Assembly (NCBI RefSeq): GCF_003967355.1
Contig: NZ_BIFH01000020.1
Location: forward strand, 1 to 64,000
Direction: 5' to 3'
Length of the DNA stretch: 64,000 nt
Source of the DNA: Embleya hyalina
Lineage (GTDB): Bacteria > Actinomycetota > Actinomycetes > Streptomycetales > Streptomycetaceae
In this document: one piece after another, positions 8,740 to 18,959 of the stretch
Numbering within the stretch: the stretch's first letter is position 1
How the letters are laid out: the number at the start of each line of letters is the position of its first letter
Translations under genes and position numbers: made by a program
The notes under the pieces: generated by a model
The model's database searches: none
Told to the model about the DNA's origin: nothing
The model's input: only the letters and a program-made list of their open reading frames with translations

Positions 8740-10029
8740 TCAGTTGTCGGGGTCCTCGTCGATCAGGAACCCGCGCATCGGCGACGGCTGCTGCATCTGC
8801 TGCGGCTGCGGAGCCTGCGGACGCACCGGCGACATCTGCTGCGTCATCGCCGGGCTCATCTGCTGCCCGATCGACGGCGTCATGGCCGGCGACATCGACG
8901 ACGGCTGGGACATCGACTGGCCCATGGACGGTGCCATCGACTGCGACATCGGTACCGGCGCGGACGACATGGCCGGCGGCAGCGAGGCCGTGGCCGGGGT
9001 CCGCGGCGGCGCGAGCGAGTCGTCGGCCTGCGACTCCAGCTGACGAAGCTGGCTCTCCAGGTACGACTTCAGCCGCGTGCGGTACTCCCGCTCGAACGCG
9101 CGCAGGTCGTCGACCTTGCGCTCGAGCGTGGCGCGGGCGCTCTCCAGCGAGCCCATCGCGACGCGGTGCTTCTCCTGCGCGTCACGCTCCAGGGCGTCGG
9201 CCTTGGACCGCGCGTCGCGCTCCATGCCCTCGGCCCGGGTGCGCGCCTCGCCCACTATCTTGTTCGCCTCGGAGCGGGCCTCGGCGATCGCCTGGTCGGC
9301 CGTCTGCTGCGCCAGCGCGAGCACTCGGGCGGCGCTGTCGCCACCGGGGTTGCCCATCTGCTGCTGCGGTCCGCCCGGACCGAGCTGCGGCGGGCCGCCC
9401 TGCAGCTGGTGCTGCTGAAGCTGCTGCTGGTGCTGCGGCGGGCCCTGGAGCTGGTGCTGGCCGCTCATGCCGGGACCGCCCATGCCGGGGCCGCCCTGCA
9501 ATTGGTGCTGACCGGGCTGCAGTTGATGCTGCTGCTGACCGGGCAGCTGGTGCTGGCCGCTCGGCATGCCGGGGCCACCCTGCAGCTGATGCTGCGGCGG
9601 GCCCTGGAGCTGGTGCTGGCCGCTCATGCCGGGACCGAGCTGCTGCGGTCCCCCCATCGGGTGCTGCTGCGGTCCACCGGGACCGAGCTGCTGCGGGCCG
9701 CCCTGCATCGGATGCTGGCCGCCCTGCATTCCCTGCGGCCCACCCATCTGGGGCGGCGGGGGAACCGGGGTCGGCCCGGATATGGCTGCCGGGACGGGCG
9801 CGTCGGGGCGTTCGCGCTCCTTGCGCTGCTGGGCCTGCTGCTGACTCTGTGCGGCGGCCCTGGTCGCCGCCGCGAGTTTCGCTCGCAGATCCTCGTTTTC
9901 CCGGAGAAGTCGGGTCAGTTCGCCCTCGACCTCATCGAGGAACGCATCGACCTCGTCCTCGTCATAGCCCTCGCGGAGACGGACGGTCGTGAACTGCTTG
10001 TTACGCACGTCTTCGGGGGTCAACGGCAT
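8740..10029 (-). CDS. divIVA: DivIVA/Wag31 polar growth protein
   Basis: A 429-residue coiled-coil scaffold that marks hyphal tips and directs polar cell-wall growth. The conserved N-terminal DivIVA domain [13 protein letters not shown]...[18 protein letters not shown] (residues 1-45) carries the membrane-binding loop and the first coiled coil. Residues ~75-225 form an unusually long Gln/Gly/Pro/Met/His-rich linker with internal repeats ([18 protein letters not shown]). A second coiled coil runs from ~235 to 335 ([30 protein letters not shown] and on), followed by a Met/Ser/Pro/Gln-rich tail ending FLIDEDPDN. Family members are usually shorter, about 260-400 residues. It is the last gene of the dcw run, 45 bp from the YggT gene. 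Confidence 0.96.
   Translation of the reverse strand: MPLTPEDVRNKQFTTVRLREGYDEDEVDAFLDEVEGELTRLLRENEDLRAKLAAATRAAAQSQQQAQQRKERERPDAPVPAAISGPTPVPPPPQMGGPQGMQGGQHPMQGGPQQLGPGGPQQHPMGGPQQLGPGMSGQHQLQGPPQHQLQGGPGMPSGQHQLPGQQQHQLQPGQHQLQGGPGMGGPGMSGQHQLQGPPQHQQQLQQHQLQGGPPQLGPGGPQQQMGNPGGDSAARVLALAQQTADQAIAEARSEANKIVGEARTRAEGMERDARSKADALERDAQEKHRVAMGSLESARATLERKVDDLRAFEREYRTRLKSYLESQLRQLESQADDSLAPPRTPATASLPPAMSSAPVPMSQSMAPSMGQSMSQPSSMSPAMTPSIGQQMSPAMTQQMSPVRPQAPQPQQMQQPSPMRGFLIDEDPDN
9431..9637. repeat. 48-bp exact repeat inside divIVA
   Basis: A 48-bp block starting TGCTGCGGCGGGCCCTGGAG occurs at 9431-9478 and again at 9590-9637, 159 bp (53 codons) apart, in frame. It encodes the repeated [14 protein letters not shown] peptide of the low-complexity linker. 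Such blocks allow length change by slippage or recombination. Confidence 0.88.
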
Positions 10030-10074
10030 CTCTTCACCTCAGCGTGATCGTCGGCATCGGACAGACGGTACCGC

Positions 10075-10359
10075 TTACAGCCTGCCCACGACGGAGATCA
10101 GGATGTAGACGATGATCATCAGTACGAAGAAGGACAGGTCGAGTGCTACACCCCCGAGGCGCAGCGGAGGAATGAACCTGCGCAGCAACTTCAACGGTGG
10201 ATCGGTGATGGAGTACGTCGCCTCCAGCAGTACCACCATGGCCCCGCGCGGCTCGTACGACCGCGCGAACTGGAACACGTAGTCCATCACCAAGCGGAAG
10301 AACAACACGATCAAAAAGCAGTAGAGCACGATGCGGATGATCTCCAGCGCGATGCTCAT
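10075..10359 (-). CDS. YggT-family membrane protein (YlmG)
   Basis: A 94-residue protein with two hydrophobic segments, residues ~6-28 and ~70-92. The family block DPPLKLLRRFIPPLRLGGVALDLS lies between them. YggT/YlmG proteins sit beside sepF in Gram-positive bacteria and are linked to septum or envelope placement, though the biochemical role is unsettled. The gene lies 65 bp downstream of sepF and 45 bp upstream of divIVA on the same strand, the standard order. Confidence 0.93.
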   Translation of the reverse strand: MSIALEIIRIVLYCFLIVLFFRLVMDYVFQFARSYEPRGAMVVLLEATYSITDPPLKLLRRFIPPLRLGGVALDLSFFVLMIIVYILISVVGRL

Positions 10360-10424
10360 TTACCTGCCCCCTCGTGTGCCGTCCCTCTGGTCAGGACCGC
10401 ACCTAGCCTCAGTTTTCGCACACC

Positions 10425-11069
10425 TCAGCTCTGATTGAAGAACCCGCCCTCGGCGATGCGGGCCTTGTCCTCGGCTGTCACATCGACGTTAGCAGGCGAT
10501 AGGAGGAAGACTTTTTGGGTGACCCGCTCGATGCTGCCGTGCAGGCCGAACACGAGCCCCGCGGCGAAGTCCACCAGGCGCTTGGCGTCCGTGTCCTCCA
10601 TTTCCGTCAGGTTCATGATCACGGGCGTGCTCTCGCGAAAGTGCTCGCCGATCGTGCGGGCTTCGTTGTAGGTACGCGGGTGCAGCGTCGTGATGCGGTA
10701 GGGCTCACGTTCGCTGACGACTTTGTGTACGGTCACCGGTGTGCTGCTCTCGGGACGGCGTTCGGGCATGGCGGACACTGTTGCGCGGTGTTCTTCGAGG
10801 CGGCCTTCGTCGCGAAGGGCCCCCGCTTCGCGGAGGGCAGTAGCTCCACGAACGGGATCGTCGCGACGTTCCCGCGATTCCCCACGCGGTTCGCGTACTT
10901 CACGTGGCTCCTCACGACGCTCGTCCCGTCGCTCCTCGCGACGATCGGTGCGCTCGACCCGGTCGCGGCCGTCCTGGCCGATGTCGTCCTCATCGTAATC
11001 GTCATACTCGTAGACATCGTCCTCCACGAGGCCGAGGTAGACCGCCATCTTGCGCATTGCGCCGGCCAT
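10425..11069 (-). CDS. sepF: Cell division protein SepF
   Basis: A 214-residue Z-ring anchor. The N-terminal [18 protein letters not shown] is the amphipathic membrane-binding helix. A highly charged Arg/Glu-rich linker (residues ~30-75, repeated [15 protein letters not shown]) follows. The C-terminal SepF domain runs from about residue 115, with [26 protein letters not shown], then [23 protein letters not shown] and FLLSP. In actinobacteria, which lack FtsA, SepF tethers FtsZ to the membrane and is essential. The ATG at 11069 has GGAAGCGG upstream. Spacing to the YggS-type gene (74 bp) allows co-transcription. Confidence 0.96.
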   Translation of the reverse strand: MAGAMRKMAVYLGLVEDDVYEYDDYDEDDIGQDGRDRVERTDRREERRDERREEPREVREPRGESRERRDDPVRGATALREAGALRDEGRLEEHRATVSAMPERRPESSTPVTVHKVVSEREPYRITTLHPRTYNEARTIGEHFRESTPVIMNLTEMEDTDAKRLVDFAAGLVFGLHGSIERVTQKVFLLSPANVDVTAEDKARIAEGGFFNQS

Positions 11070-11142
11070 GTTCCGCTTCCTCCGGTCTCACGGTGGATCG
11101 GCTCAGGTCACCGTGGGTCGTGCGATCCACTTCACGGCGACG

Positions 11143-11868
11143 CTACCGGAGGGAGGGCCGGACTCCGAGCACCGCAGTACCGATGCGTACATGTGTCGCC
11201 CCGGCCTCGATGGCCGCTTCGAGGTCGTTGCTCATCCCCGCGGAAACCATGTTCGCAGCCGGATGGGCCTCGCGTAGGCGGGTTGCGATTTCTCGCAACC
11301 GGGCGAACGCGCGGGCGGGTTCGACGCCGAGCGGGGCCACCGCCATCACGCCGCCGAGGGTCAGTCGCGGCGCCTCGGCCACGGCGTCGGCGAGTTCGGC
11401 CAGGTCGGTCGCGGACACCCCGCCTCGGGCGGGGTCTTCGTCCAGGCTGACCTGCAACAGCGCGGTGATCGAACGTTGTTGCCGCTCGGCCGCGGCGGAC
11501 AGCGCGTGTGCGAGCCGAATCCGGTCGAGCGAGTGCACCACATCGGCGTAACCGGCCACCGACTTGGCCTTGTTGGTCTGCAACTGGCCGACGTAGTGCC
11601 AACGAAGGTCGAGGTCCTTCGTGGCCGCCGCCTTCGGCGCGGCCTCCTGGTCGCGGTTCTCGCCGACGTCGCGGACGCCGAGTTCGGCGAGCAGGCGCAC
11701 GTCGCTCGCGGGGTGGGTCTTGGTCACCACGACGAGGGTGACGTCCTCGGGCGAACGGCCGGCCGCGGTGCACGCGGCGGCGATCCGGGCCCGGACGTCG
11801 GCCAGGTTGGCGGCGAGCTCGGCCCGCCGTCGGGCGGTCGTGGCGGTCGCTGAATCGGGCGTGTCCAT
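11143..11868 (-). CDS. YggS-family pyridoxal phosphate homeostasis protein
   Basis: A 241-residue protein of the YggS/PROSC (YlmE) family, which binds pyridoxal 5'-phosphate on a TIM barrel like alanine racemase but has no known enzymatic activity and helps keep PLP balanced. The PLP lysine lies in LVVVTKTHPASDV (residues ~40-52). Other family blocks are WHYVGQLQTNKAK, VNLDE-type QVSLDEDPARGGV, GGVMAVAPLG and SAGMSNDLEAAIEAGATHVRIGTAVLG. I chose ATG 11868; longer readings run into the upstream pgeF gene and have no family match. It lies between pgeF (43 bp) and sepF, as in other Gram-positive dcw clusters. Confidence 0.93.
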   Translation of the reverse strand: MDTPDSATATTARRRAELAANLADVRARIAAACTAAGRSPEDVTLVVVTKTHPASDVRLLAELGVRDVGENRDQEAAPKAAATKDLDLRWHYVGQLQTNKAKSVAGYADVVHSLDRIRLAHALSAAAERQQRSITALLQVSLDEDPARGGVSATDLAELADAVAEAPRLTLGGVMAVAPLGVEPARAFARLREIATRLREAHPAANMVSAGMSNDLEAAIEAGATHVRIGTAVLGVRPSLR

Positions 11869-11911
11869 GGGCCCATCGTCGCCGACGCCGGCCCGCCGCG
11901 CCCGGGCGGGG

Positions 11912-12643
11912 TCAGTCCTCGGCGAGCCACACGTAGCCGGCGATCCGACCCGTGGCGCGGTCGCGCCGATAGGAGAAATGGTCGGCCGACTCGCGCGTGC
12001 AGATGTGCGATTTCTCACCCGACACAACCCCCTGCGCGGCGAGTTGCGCCCACACTCCGGCCGGTATATCGAGCCCGGGCGTGCCCTGGCGGGTGCGTGC
12101 GCGGGCCGCGGGGACGAGTGCGGACACTTCGTCGCACATCGCCTCGGGAACCTCGTAGCAGGCGCCGCAGACGGCCGGTCCGGTCCACGCCTCGATCCGC
12201 GACGGGTCGGCGCCGAGGCCGCGCATCGCCTCGATCGTGGCGGGCACCACGCCCGCGGCCAGCCCCGGGCGGCCCGCGTGCGCGGCGCCGATCACGCCGG
12301 CGTACGGATCGGCGAGCAGTACCGGGGTGCAGTCGGCGACCAGCACCGCGAGCGCGAGCCCCGGGACGGCGGTGACCACGGCGTCGGTGCCGGGCACCGG
12401 CTCGGCGGTCGGACCGGTCAGCACGGCCACCGTGTCGCCGTGCACCTGGTTCATCCACACCACCCGGTCGGCCGAAAGGCCCAACGCCTCGGCGGTGCGT
12501 GCCCGGTTGGCGGCCACCACCTCCGGGTCGTCGCCCACGTGGTCGCCGAGGTTCAACTCGTCATACGGCGCGGCGCCCGTGCCGCCCCACCGGTCGGTGA
12601 AGGCGAGACGGGCGCCGCCGGAAGCGGCCCTGCGCGTGAACAC
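11912..12643 (-). CDS. pgeF: Peptidoglycan editing factor / laccase-domain protein
   Basis: A 243-residue member of the YfiH/YlmD multicopper-polyphenol-oxidase-like family. Conserved pieces include the metal-ligand motif QVHGD (residues ~65-70), VADCTPVLLADP, GAAHAGRPGLAAGV and ACYEVPEAM. In E. coli, PgeF removes wrongly built UDP-MurNAc-L-Ser during wall synthesis, and relatives act on purine nucleosides. Its place directly behind ftsZ (gap 73 bp) fits a wall quality-control job, but the substrate here is inferred. The GTG start at 12643 has GAGGTGG eight bases upstream. Confidence 0.92.
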   Translation of the reverse strand: MFTRRAASGGARLAFTDRWGGTGAAPYDELNLGDHVGDDPEVVAANRARTAEALGLSADRVVWMNQVHGDTVAVLTGPTAEPVPGTDAVVTAVPGLALAVLVADCTPVLLADPYAGVIGAAHAGRPGLAAGVVPATIEAMRGLGADPSRIEAWTGPAVCGACYEVPEAMCDEVSALVPAARARTRQGTPGLDIPAGVWAQLAAQGVVSGEKSHICTRESADHFSYRRDRATGRIAGYVWLAED

Positions 12644-12716
12644 GTTCGGGCCACCTCGTGGTCGTGTCGAAATTTTTCGAACTCTTGCGTCGCCGACTGC
12701 CGACGACGCTTTTCTT

Positions 12717-13889
12717 CTACTTCATGAACGGCGGGATGTCGAGATCCAGATCGTCCTTGATCGGTTCCGGCACCAGCGGGGTGCGCGGGCCCGGCGTGGT
12801 CGGGGTCTGGTAGGTCGTCTGCGGCGGGTCGTTGAGCACGCCCTGCCCGATGGTCGAGCCGCCCGGGCGACCGGCCGGCTCGGGGCGGGCGGGCGGCTGC
12901 GGCGCCGCCGCCGGCTTGCCCAACTCGCTCTTGGACGGCGGTTGCCCACCGTCGAACCCGGCCGCGATCACGGTGACCCGGACCTCGTCGCCGAGCGCGT
13001 CGTCGATCACCGCGCCGAAGATGATGTTGGCCTCGGGGTGCGCGGCCTCGCTGACCAGCTGCGCGGCCTCGTTGATCTCGAACAGACCGAGGTCGGAGCC
13101 GCCGGAGATGGAGAGCAGCACACCCCGGGCGCCGTCGATCGACGCCTCCAGGAGCGGGCTGGAGATGGCCATCTCGGCCGCCGCGACCGCACGATCGTCC
13201 CCGCGCGCCGAGCCGATCCCCATCAGCGCCGAACCCGCCTCCGACATCACCGACTTGACGTCGGCGAAGTCGAGGTTGATCAGGCCGGGCGTGGTGATCA
13301 GGTCGGTGATGCCCTGGACACCGGACAGCAGCACCTGGTCGGCCGAGCGGAACGCGTCCAGGACGCTGACCTGCCGGTCGGAGATGGACAGCAGTCGGTC
13401 GTTGGGGATCACGATCAGCGTGTCGACCTCGTCGCGAAGCTGCGCGATGCCGTCCTCGGCCTGGTTCGCGCGGCGCCGTCCCTCGAAGGTGAACGGGCGC
13501 GTGACCACGCCGATGGTGAGCGCGCCGAGCGAACGGGCGATGTTGGCCACCACGGGGGCGCCGCCGGTGCCGGTGCCGCCGCCCTCGCCCGCCGTGACGA
13601 AGACCATGTCGGCCCCCTTGAGGACCTCCTCGATCTCCTCGCGGTGGTCCTCGGCCGCCTTGCGCCCGACATCGGGATTCGCCCCGGCCCCCAGGCCGCG
13701 GGTGAGTTCGCGGCCGACGTCGAGCTTGACGTCGGCGTCGCTCATGAGGAGGGCTTGGGCGTCGGTGTTGATCGCGATGAACTCGACGCCCTTGAGACCG
13801 ACCTCGATCATCCGGTTGATGGCGTTGACCCCGCCACCGCCGATACCGACCACCTTGATGACTGCGAGGTAGTTCTGGGGTGCTGCCAC
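12717..13889 (-). CDS. ftsZ: Cell division GTPase FtsZ
   Basis: A 390-residue tubulin-like GTPase that forms the Z ring. Starting at GTG 13889 the protein begins [20 protein letters not shown], matching the usual actinomycete N-terminus. GAGAG occurs once, the tubulin signature GGGTGTG follows near residue 105, and [11 protein letters not shown] contains the T7 loop. The C-terminal interaction peptide is [12 protein letters not shown] Pro-rich linker of about 60 residues joins it to the core. GAGAGG eight bases upstream supports the GTG start; the frame stays open for 62 more codons but without homology. No ftsA is present, as expected for this phylum. Confidence 0.98.
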   Translation of the reverse strand: MAAPQNYLAVIKVVGIGGGGVNAINRMIEVGLKGVEFIAINTDAQALLMSDADVKLDVGRELTRGLGAGANPDVGRKAAEDHREEIEEVLKGADMVFVTAGEGGGTGTGGAPVVANIARSLGALTIGVVTRPFTFEGRRRANQAEDGIAQLRDEVDTLIVIPNDRLLSISDRQVSVLDAFRSADQVLLSGVQGITDLITTPGLINLDFADVKSVMSEAGSALMGIGSARGDDRAVAAAEMAISSPLLEASIDGARGVLLSISGGSDLGLFEINEAAQLVSEAAHPEANIIFGAVIDDALGDEVRVTVIAAGFDGGQPPSKSELGKPAAAPQPPARPEPAGRPGGSTIGQGVLNDPPQTTYQTPTTPGPRTPLVPEPIKDDLDLDIPPFMK

Positions 13890-14090
13890 GTCGAAGGCCT
13901 CTCGCCTCGAGTTCCGGTCGGCGTGCCGTGGTTCCGGCATGCCGACATTTGCCGACTTGGGGAGGTCGGGACGCGATTTCCGCGAGCCACCAAAACCCTC
14001 ACCCTCAGGTATAGAGTCAGCCCCGTTCGCATCGAACGGCGCCGATCCGAACAGTGCGGATAACTGCTTTGTCAACCTGGGGCTAGGCCG

Positions 14091-14119
14091 ACACTAGGTC
14101 CCCATCGGACGCGGTTCAA
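14091..14119 (-). promoter_or_regulatory. Candidate ftsZ promoter
   Basis: Read on the minus strand, TTGAAC (14114-14119) and TAGTGT (14091-14096) are separated by exactly 17 bp, a good match to the vegetative sigma factor consensus of actinomycetes. It would give a leader of about 195 nt. The 13890-14179 gap is otherwise empty. A separate TTGACA at 14070-14075 has no good -10. In Streptomyces, ftsZ is known to have several promoters in this gap, some developmentally controlled. Confidence 0.65.
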
Positions 14120-14179
14120 CGAACACGCCGAACCTGTCCCTATTGTTTTATCGCAATGGCCGAGTGCTTCCGTCCCCGG

Positions 14180-15004
14180 TCACGGCGTGCTCGGGGTCGA
14201 AACCGCCGCGCCGGATGCCCCCGAAGCCGGCGGCTGCGCGGGCGCCGGCGGCGCGAGCGAGGGGAACGGTTGGGTTCGGGTCACCGGCGCGTCGGGCGCG
14301 CTGACGTCGTAGAACTTCGCCGGCCGCGTCAGCAGCACGGTGAGCACCAGCGCCTTGCGATCCGACGCCTCCGCCCCGCCCCACGACACGGTCTCGCCCT
14401 TGTCCAGCACCAGCACGATGTCGTCGCGCGTCCGGGCGGTGATGTCCCGTACACGCTGGGCGACCGGCGGCGGCAGCGCCGAGACCACCTGGACCACCCC
14501 CCGTAGCGTTTCCCGGCTCACCGTGTTGGCGTCGACCTTGACGATCGGCACCCCCGCGGGCGCGGCGTCCACCGTACCGAACCGTACGCCGTCCTTGTCG
14601 ATCTCCGCGTACCGGTCCGCGTCCGGCACCACCAGGGCGGTGACGCGTTCGCGGACCGTGATCCGCACCGTGTGCGGCCAGTCGCGTTCCACGTGGACCG
14701 AGGCCACGCGCGGGATCGCGGCCACCCGGGCCCGGATCGCGTCGAGGTCGATCCCGGCCAGTGGCTCGCCGACCGGCACCGCGGCGACCTTGGCGACCTG
14801 GTCCCCGGACAACACGACCGGCCCGCCCACGGACACCGTCCGGGCGTCCAGGAGCGGCGAGTGGTAGACGATCCCCCATCCGGCGCCCGCGAGCACCACG
14901 AGCACCACCAGGACGAGGAGCGGGCGCAGATTGGTCCAGCGCCGCCGCGGCGCGCGGCCGGGCCCGGCCGGACGGGCCGGCGCGCGCTCCTTCGTGTCGG
15001 GCAA
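14180..15004 (-). CDS. ftsQ: Cell division protein FtsQ
   Basis: A 274-residue bitopic membrane protein of the FtsQLB complex. A basic cytoplasmic N-terminus (residues 1-27) is followed by one transmembrane helix (LLVLVVLVVLAGAGWGIVY, ~29-47) and an extracytoplasmic POTRA domain with SPLLDARTVSVGGPVVLSGDQV. The beta domain follows (RVASVHVERDWPHTVRITVRE, with the conserved WP). A low-complexity Pro/Ala/Ser tail ends the protein. It lies between murG (21 bp) and ftsZ (290 bp), the standard actinomycete order; murC is absent, as in Streptomyces. Confidence 0.96.
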   Translation of the reverse strand: MPDTKERAPARPAGPGRAPRRRWTNLRPLLVLVVLVVLAGAGWGIVYHSPLLDARTVSVGGPVVLSGDQVAKVAAVPVGEPLAGIDLDAIRARVAAIPRVASVHVERDWPHTVRITVRERVTALVVPDADRYAEIDKDGVRFGTVDAAPAGVPIVKVDANTVSRETLRGVVQVVSALPPPVAQRVRDITARTRDDIVLVLDKGETVSWGGAEASDRKALVLTVLLTRPAKFYDVSAPDAPVTRTQPFPSLAPPAPAQPPASGASGAAVSTPSTP

Positions 15005-15025
15005 GGACGCTCCTCGGGCCGGCGG

Positions 15026-16129
15026 CTACTGGGGCAACCGCGCGGCGGCGATCGCCTCGTGGACCATCCGGACCAGTTCCTCGTCGGCGTCGCGCCGACC
15101 GAACTCGGCCGCGGCCTTGCCCATGTCGTGCAGGCGACGCGCGTCGGTGAGCACCGGCAGCACCGAGGAGCGGATCCAGTCGGGCGTCAGGTCGGCGTCG
15201 TCCACCAGCAGGCCGCCGCCCGCCTTGACCACCGGCTGGGCGTTCAGCCGCTGCTCGCCGTTGCCGATGGGCAGCGGTACGTAGGCCGCGGGCAGCCCGA
15301 CCGCGGCCAACTCGGCGCAGGTCATCGCGCCGGCCCGGCACAGCACCATGTCGGCCGCCGCGTAGGCCAGGTCCATCCGGTCGAGGTAGGGCACCACGAC
15401 GTAGGCCGGTCCACCGGGCGGCGAGTCGATCTTCAGCTCGTTGTTGGGGCCGGCCGCGTGCAGCACCTGGACCCCCTCGGCGAGCAGTTGCCGGGCGGTC
15501 GCGGCCAGCGTCTCGTTCAGCCGCCGGGCGCCCTGCGAGCCGCCGAACACGAGCAGTGTGGGCCGCATCGGGTCCAGGCCGAACATCGCCCGGGCCTCGT
15601 CGCGCAGCGCGTTGCGGTCCAGGGTGGCGATCGCGCGCCGCAGCGGGATGCCGATGTAGCGGGCCCCGCGCAGCTTGCTGTCCGGCGTGCTCACCGCGAC
15701 GAATCGGGTGTAGCGGGCACCGATCTTGTTGGCCAGGCCCGGACGGGCGTTGGCCTCGTGCACCACGGTCGGCACGCCCTGGCGTTTGGCCGCCAGGTAG
15801 CCGGGCAGCGCGACGTAGCCGCCGAAGCCGACCAGGCAGGACGCCTGGGTGCGCTCCAGCACGGCCGCGGCCTCGCGGATCGTGCCGCGCAGCCGGCCGG
15901 GCACGGTCATCAGCTCGGGCGTGGGCTTGCGCGGCAACGGCACGGCCGGGATCAACGCCAGTTCGTAGCCGCGAGCGGGAACGAGCTTGGTCTCCAGGCC
16001 CTTGGCCGTGCCGAGCGCCGTGATGCCCACGTTCGGGTTCTGGCGGCGCAGCGCGTCCGCCAAGGCCAGAGCGGGCTCGATGTGCCCGGCGGTTCCTCCG
16101 CCGGCAAGGACGACATGCACCTGATTCAC
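15026..16129 (-). CDS. murG: MurG UDP-GlcNAc transferase (lipid II synthesis)
   Basis: A 367-residue GT-B glycosyltransferase. It transfers GlcNAc from UDP-GlcNAc to lipid I on the cytoplasmic face of the membrane, making lipid II. The glycine-rich loop [18 protein letters not shown] is at residues 10-27. Further family blocks are [15 protein letters not shown] (~95-110), [25 protein letters not shown] and the UDP-GlcNAc site [32 protein letters not shown]. Length is typical. The start overlaps the end of ftsW by 4 nt, which implies translational coupling. Confidence 0.97.
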   Translation of the reverse strand: MNQVHVVLAGGGTAGHIEPALALADALRRQNPNVGITALGTAKGLETKLVPARGYELALIPAVPLPRKPTPELMTVPGRLRGTIREAAAVLERTQASCLVGFGGYVALPGYLAAKRQGVPTVVHEANARPGLANKIGARYTRFVAVSTPDSKLRGARYIGIPLRRAIATLDRNALRDEARAMFGLDPMRPTLLVFGGSQGARRLNETLAATARQLLAEGVQVLHAAGPNNELKIDSPPGGPAYVVVPYLDRMDLAYAAADMVLCRAGAMTCAELAAVGLPAAYVPLPIGNGEQRLNAQPVVKAGGGLLVDDADLTPDWIRSSVLPVLTDARRLHDMGKAAAEFGRRDADEELVRMVHEAIAAARLPQ

Positions 16130-17445
16130 CCATCCCTGCGCGGCAGGATCCGCGCGAACGCTCGACGAACCGCCCCGGGCCCGCGTGCGGCGAGCGCCGC
16201 CTCGGCCTTTGGTTCACCTCGGGCGAAGGACAACAGCATGCCCACGGCGAACATGGTCGGAAGCAGGGCGGAACCTCCGTAGGACACCAATGGCAACGGC
16301 ACTCCGGCGATCGGCAGCAGGCCGAGCACCGCCCCGACGTTGATCATGACCTGGGCCATGATCCACGCGGTCGCGCCACCCGCGGCGAGCCGTACGAACT
16401 GGTCTTTCGTCCGACTCGCGACGCGGACACCTGCATAGCCTAGGGCCGCGAAGAGGGTGAGTACGGACAGCGTCCCCACGAGACCCAATTCCTCGCCGAT
16501 GACGGCGAAGATGAAGTCTGTGTGCGCCTCGGGCAAAGTGCCCCATTTGCCATAGCTGGTCCCGATTCCACTGCCGAACCAACCGCCGGTGGCCAACGAA
16601 TAGATGCCCTGGGCGGCCTGCAACGTGCTGCCGTCGGGGTCGGAGAACGGGTCCAGGAAACCCGCGAACCGGGCGGCCCGGTGCGGCTTGAGCACGATCA
16701 GCACGGTGGTCAGCACGCTCACCACGGCGATCGCCATGGCGAACAGCCGACCCGGCGCGCCGGCGATCCACAGCAGCGCCAGGACCAGCACGGTGATGAT
16801 CATCGCGGTGCCCATGTCGCCGCCGAGGAGCACCAGAAACAGGATGATCAGCGCGCCGGGCAGCAGCGGCACGAACATGTGCCGCCACTGGCCCAGCAAC
16901 CGGCGCTTGCGGGTGAGCACGTCGGCCCCCCACAACACCAGGCCCAGCTTGGCGAACTCCGAGGGCTGGATCTGGAACGAGCCGAAGCCGATCCAGTTGC
17001 GGTTGCCGTTGACCTCGATACCCAGACCGGGCACCAGCACCAGACACAGCGCGCCCACGCAGCCGAGCAGGAACGGATAGGCCAACCGGCGGTACCAGCG
17101 CAGCGGCAGACGTGACGCGATCCACATCAGCGGGAAGCCCATCGCGACCGCGATCAGCTGCTTGGTGAAGATCTCGTCGAAGGAACCGTAGATCGTCCGC
17201 GAGGTGATCTGCGACGCGGACAGCACCATCACCAGGCCGAGCACGGTGAGCAGCAGGCCGGAGCCGAGCAGCAGGTAGTAGGCGGTCAGCGGGCTGTCCA
17301 TGGCCCGGCGCAACTCCCGCCGGAACGGTCCGATCCGACGCGCCTCGGCGGCCGGACGCGGCGCGGGCAGCCGCGAGCCGCCCCGCGGCCGCCGCTCGTC
17401 GGCGGCCGCGGGGCGTGCCTCGCGAGTCTGCCGACCGGAGGACAT
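16126..17445 (-). CDS. ftsW: FtsW (SEDS peptidoglycan polymerase)
   Basis: A 439-residue SEDS-family membrane protein, the septal glycosyltransferase that works with FtsI. A basic, disordered N-terminus of about 50 residues precedes ten predicted transmembrane helices, the first being [25 protein letters not shown] motifs include [25 protein letters not shown] and the periplasmic loop [18 protein letters not shown] near residue 320, with [26 protein letters not shown] at the end. The start at 17445 lies 9 bp after the murD stop. Confidence 0.96.
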   Translation of the reverse strand: MSSGRQTREARPAAADERRPRGGSRLPAPRPAAEARRIGPFRRELRRAMDSPLTAYYLLLGSGLLLTVLGLVMVLSASQITSRTIYGSFDEIFTKQLIAVAMGFPLMWIASRLPLRWYRRLAYPFLLGCVGALCLVLVPGLGIEVNGNRNWIGFGSFQIQPSEFAKLGLVLWGADVLTRKRRLLGQWRHMFVPLLPGALIILFLVLLGGDMGTAMIITVLVLALLWIAGAPGRLFAMAIAVVSVLTTVLIVLKPHRAARFAGFLDPFSDPDGSTLQAAQGIYSLATGGWFGSGIGTSYGKWGTLPEAHTDFIFAVIGEELGLVGTLSVLTLFAALGYAGVRVASRTKDQFVRLAAGGATAWIMAQVMINVGAVLGLLPIAGVPLPLVSYGGSALLPTMFAVGMLLSFARGEPKAEAALAARGPGAVRRAFARILPRRDG

Positions 17446-17454
17446 CGCGCCCGG

Positions 17455-18954
17455 TCAGCCCGCCGCCGGCCCGAGCCCGCGGACCGCGTCGGCGAACGCG
17501 TCGCCGCGCTTGCCGTAGTTGGCGTACATGTCCATCGAGGCGCACGCGGGCGCGAGCAGCACGGTGTCACCCGGACGCGCCAGCGCCGCCGCCTCGCCCA
17601 CGACCAGTTCCATGGCCCCAGTGTCGGTCGCGGCCACCTCCACCACGGGGACATCGGGGGCGTGTCGCGCGAGCGCGTCCCGGATCACCGCGCGGTCGGC
17701 ACCCATCAGCACCACCGCGCGCAGCCGGTTCTTCGCGCCGGAGACCAGGTCGTCGAAGGACGCGCCCTTGGCCAGGCCACCGGCGATCCACACGATGTCC
17801 CGGTAGGCGGCCAGCGAGGCCGCCGCGGCGTGTCCGTTGGTGGCCTTGGAGTCGTCCACGTAGTCGACGCCGGCCACGGTGGCCACGTGCGCGATGCGGT
17901 GCGCGTCGGGCCGGAACGCGCGCAGCCCGTCGCGCACCGCCACCGGTGGCACGCCGTAGGCGCGGGCCAGCGCGGCGGCGGCCAGCGCGTTGGCCACGTT
18001 GTGCGGCGCGGGCGGGTTCACGTCGCCCACGGTGGCCAGCTCCGCCGCGGTGCTGTGCCGGTCGGCCACGAACGCGCGATCGGCCAGCAGGTCGTCGACC
18101 ACCCCGAAGTTCGAAAGGCCCGGCGGCCCGAGCCCGAAGCCCACCGCGCGGCAGCCCTCCTCGACCTCGGCCTCGTGCACGAGCTGTTCGGTCTGCGGGT
18201 CGGCCAGGTTGTACACGCAGGCGATCTGGCAACCGCCGTAGATCCGGCCCTTGTCCGCCGCGTACGCCTCGGGCGAGCCGTGCCAGTCCAGGTGGTCCGG
18301 CGCGATGTTGAGCACCGCCGCGGCCAGCATCCGCGGCGCGCCGGCGTCGTCCTTGGGGCTTTCCTCCCAGGTCGGCAGCCAGTGCAGCTGGAAGCTGGAC
18401 AACTCCAGCGCCAGCACGTCGTACGCCGGTTCGCCGTCCCCGTCGCGGGCCAGCACCGCGTCCACCACGGGCGTGCCGACGTTGCCCGCGGCGGCGACCC
18501 GCTTGCCGGATGCCTCCAGGATCGAGGCGAGCATCCGCACCGTCGTGGTCTTGCCGTTGGTGCCGGTGATCGCCAACCAGGGCGCGGGATCCACGCGCGG
18601 CCGCAACCGCCACGCCAACTCCACGTCGCCCCACACCGGTACGCCGGCCGCGCGCGCCGCCGCGAACAGCGGCTTGGTGGGTTGCAGTCCGGGCGAGGCG
18701 ATCAGCACGTCGACGCCCGCGGGCAGCGTCTCGTCGTCGCCGAGCCGCACGTCGACGCCGAGCGCGCCCAACTCCTCGGCGCGGCGCCGCGCGTTGTCGT
18801 CGGCGCTGCCGTCGATCGCCACGACCCGGGCGCCGAGGCCGTGCAGCGCCCGCACCGCGGACGCGCCGGTGACCCCGGTGCCCGCGACGCAGAACGACAA
18901 CTCGGCCCACGGCGCACCGTGATGAGTGAAGGTGCTCAGGTCTTTCGTACTCAC
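17455..18954 (-). CDS. murD: MurD UDP-MurNAc-L-alanine:D-glutamate ligase
   Basis: A 499-residue cytoplasmic ATP-dependent Mur ligase that adds D-glutamate to UDP-MurNAc-L-Ala. The N-terminal Rossmann domain begins FCVAGTGVTGASAVRAL. The ATP P-loop is ITGTNGKTTTVRMLAS (residues ~126-142). The central-domain motif LNIAPDHLDWHGS and the C-terminal DDSKATNGHAAAASL and WIAGGLAKG are typical of MurD. GTG 18954 starts five bases after the mraY stop. The frame is open much further upstream over mraY, but the codon before the start region is GTA, so no better start exists. Confidence 0.96.
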   Translation of the reverse strand: MSTKDLSTFTHHGAPWAELSFCVAGTGVTGASAVRALHGLGARVVAIDGSADDNARRRAEELGALGVDVRLGDDETLPAGVDVLIASPGLQPTKPLFAAARAAGVPVWGDVELAWRLRPRVDPAPWLAITGTNGKTTTVRMLASILEASGKRVAAAGNVGTPVVDAVLARDGDGEPAYDVLALELSSFQLHWLPTWEESPKDDAGAPRMLAAAVLNIAPDHLDWHGSPEAYAADKGRIYGGCQIACVYNLADPQTEQLVHEAEVEEGCRAVGFGLGPPGLSNFGVVDDLLADRAFVADRHSTAAELATVGDVNPPAPHNVANALAAAALARAYGVPPVAVRDGLRAFRPDAHRIAHVATVAGVDYVDDSKATNGHAAAASLAAYRDIVWIAGGLAKGASFDDLVSGAKNRLRAVVLMGADRAVIRDALARHAPDVPVVEVAATDTGAMELVVGEAAALARPGDTVLLAPACASMDMYANYGKRGDAFADAVRGLGPAAG

Positions 18955-18959
18955 GTCTC

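Noticed and set aside
12237-14063. 608-residue plus-strand frame
   Set aside because: Antisense to ftsZ and pgeF, no homology.
14070-14075. TTGACA (minus strand) upstream of ftsZ as a further -35
   Set aside because: No acceptable -10 hexamer lies 16-19 bp downstream.
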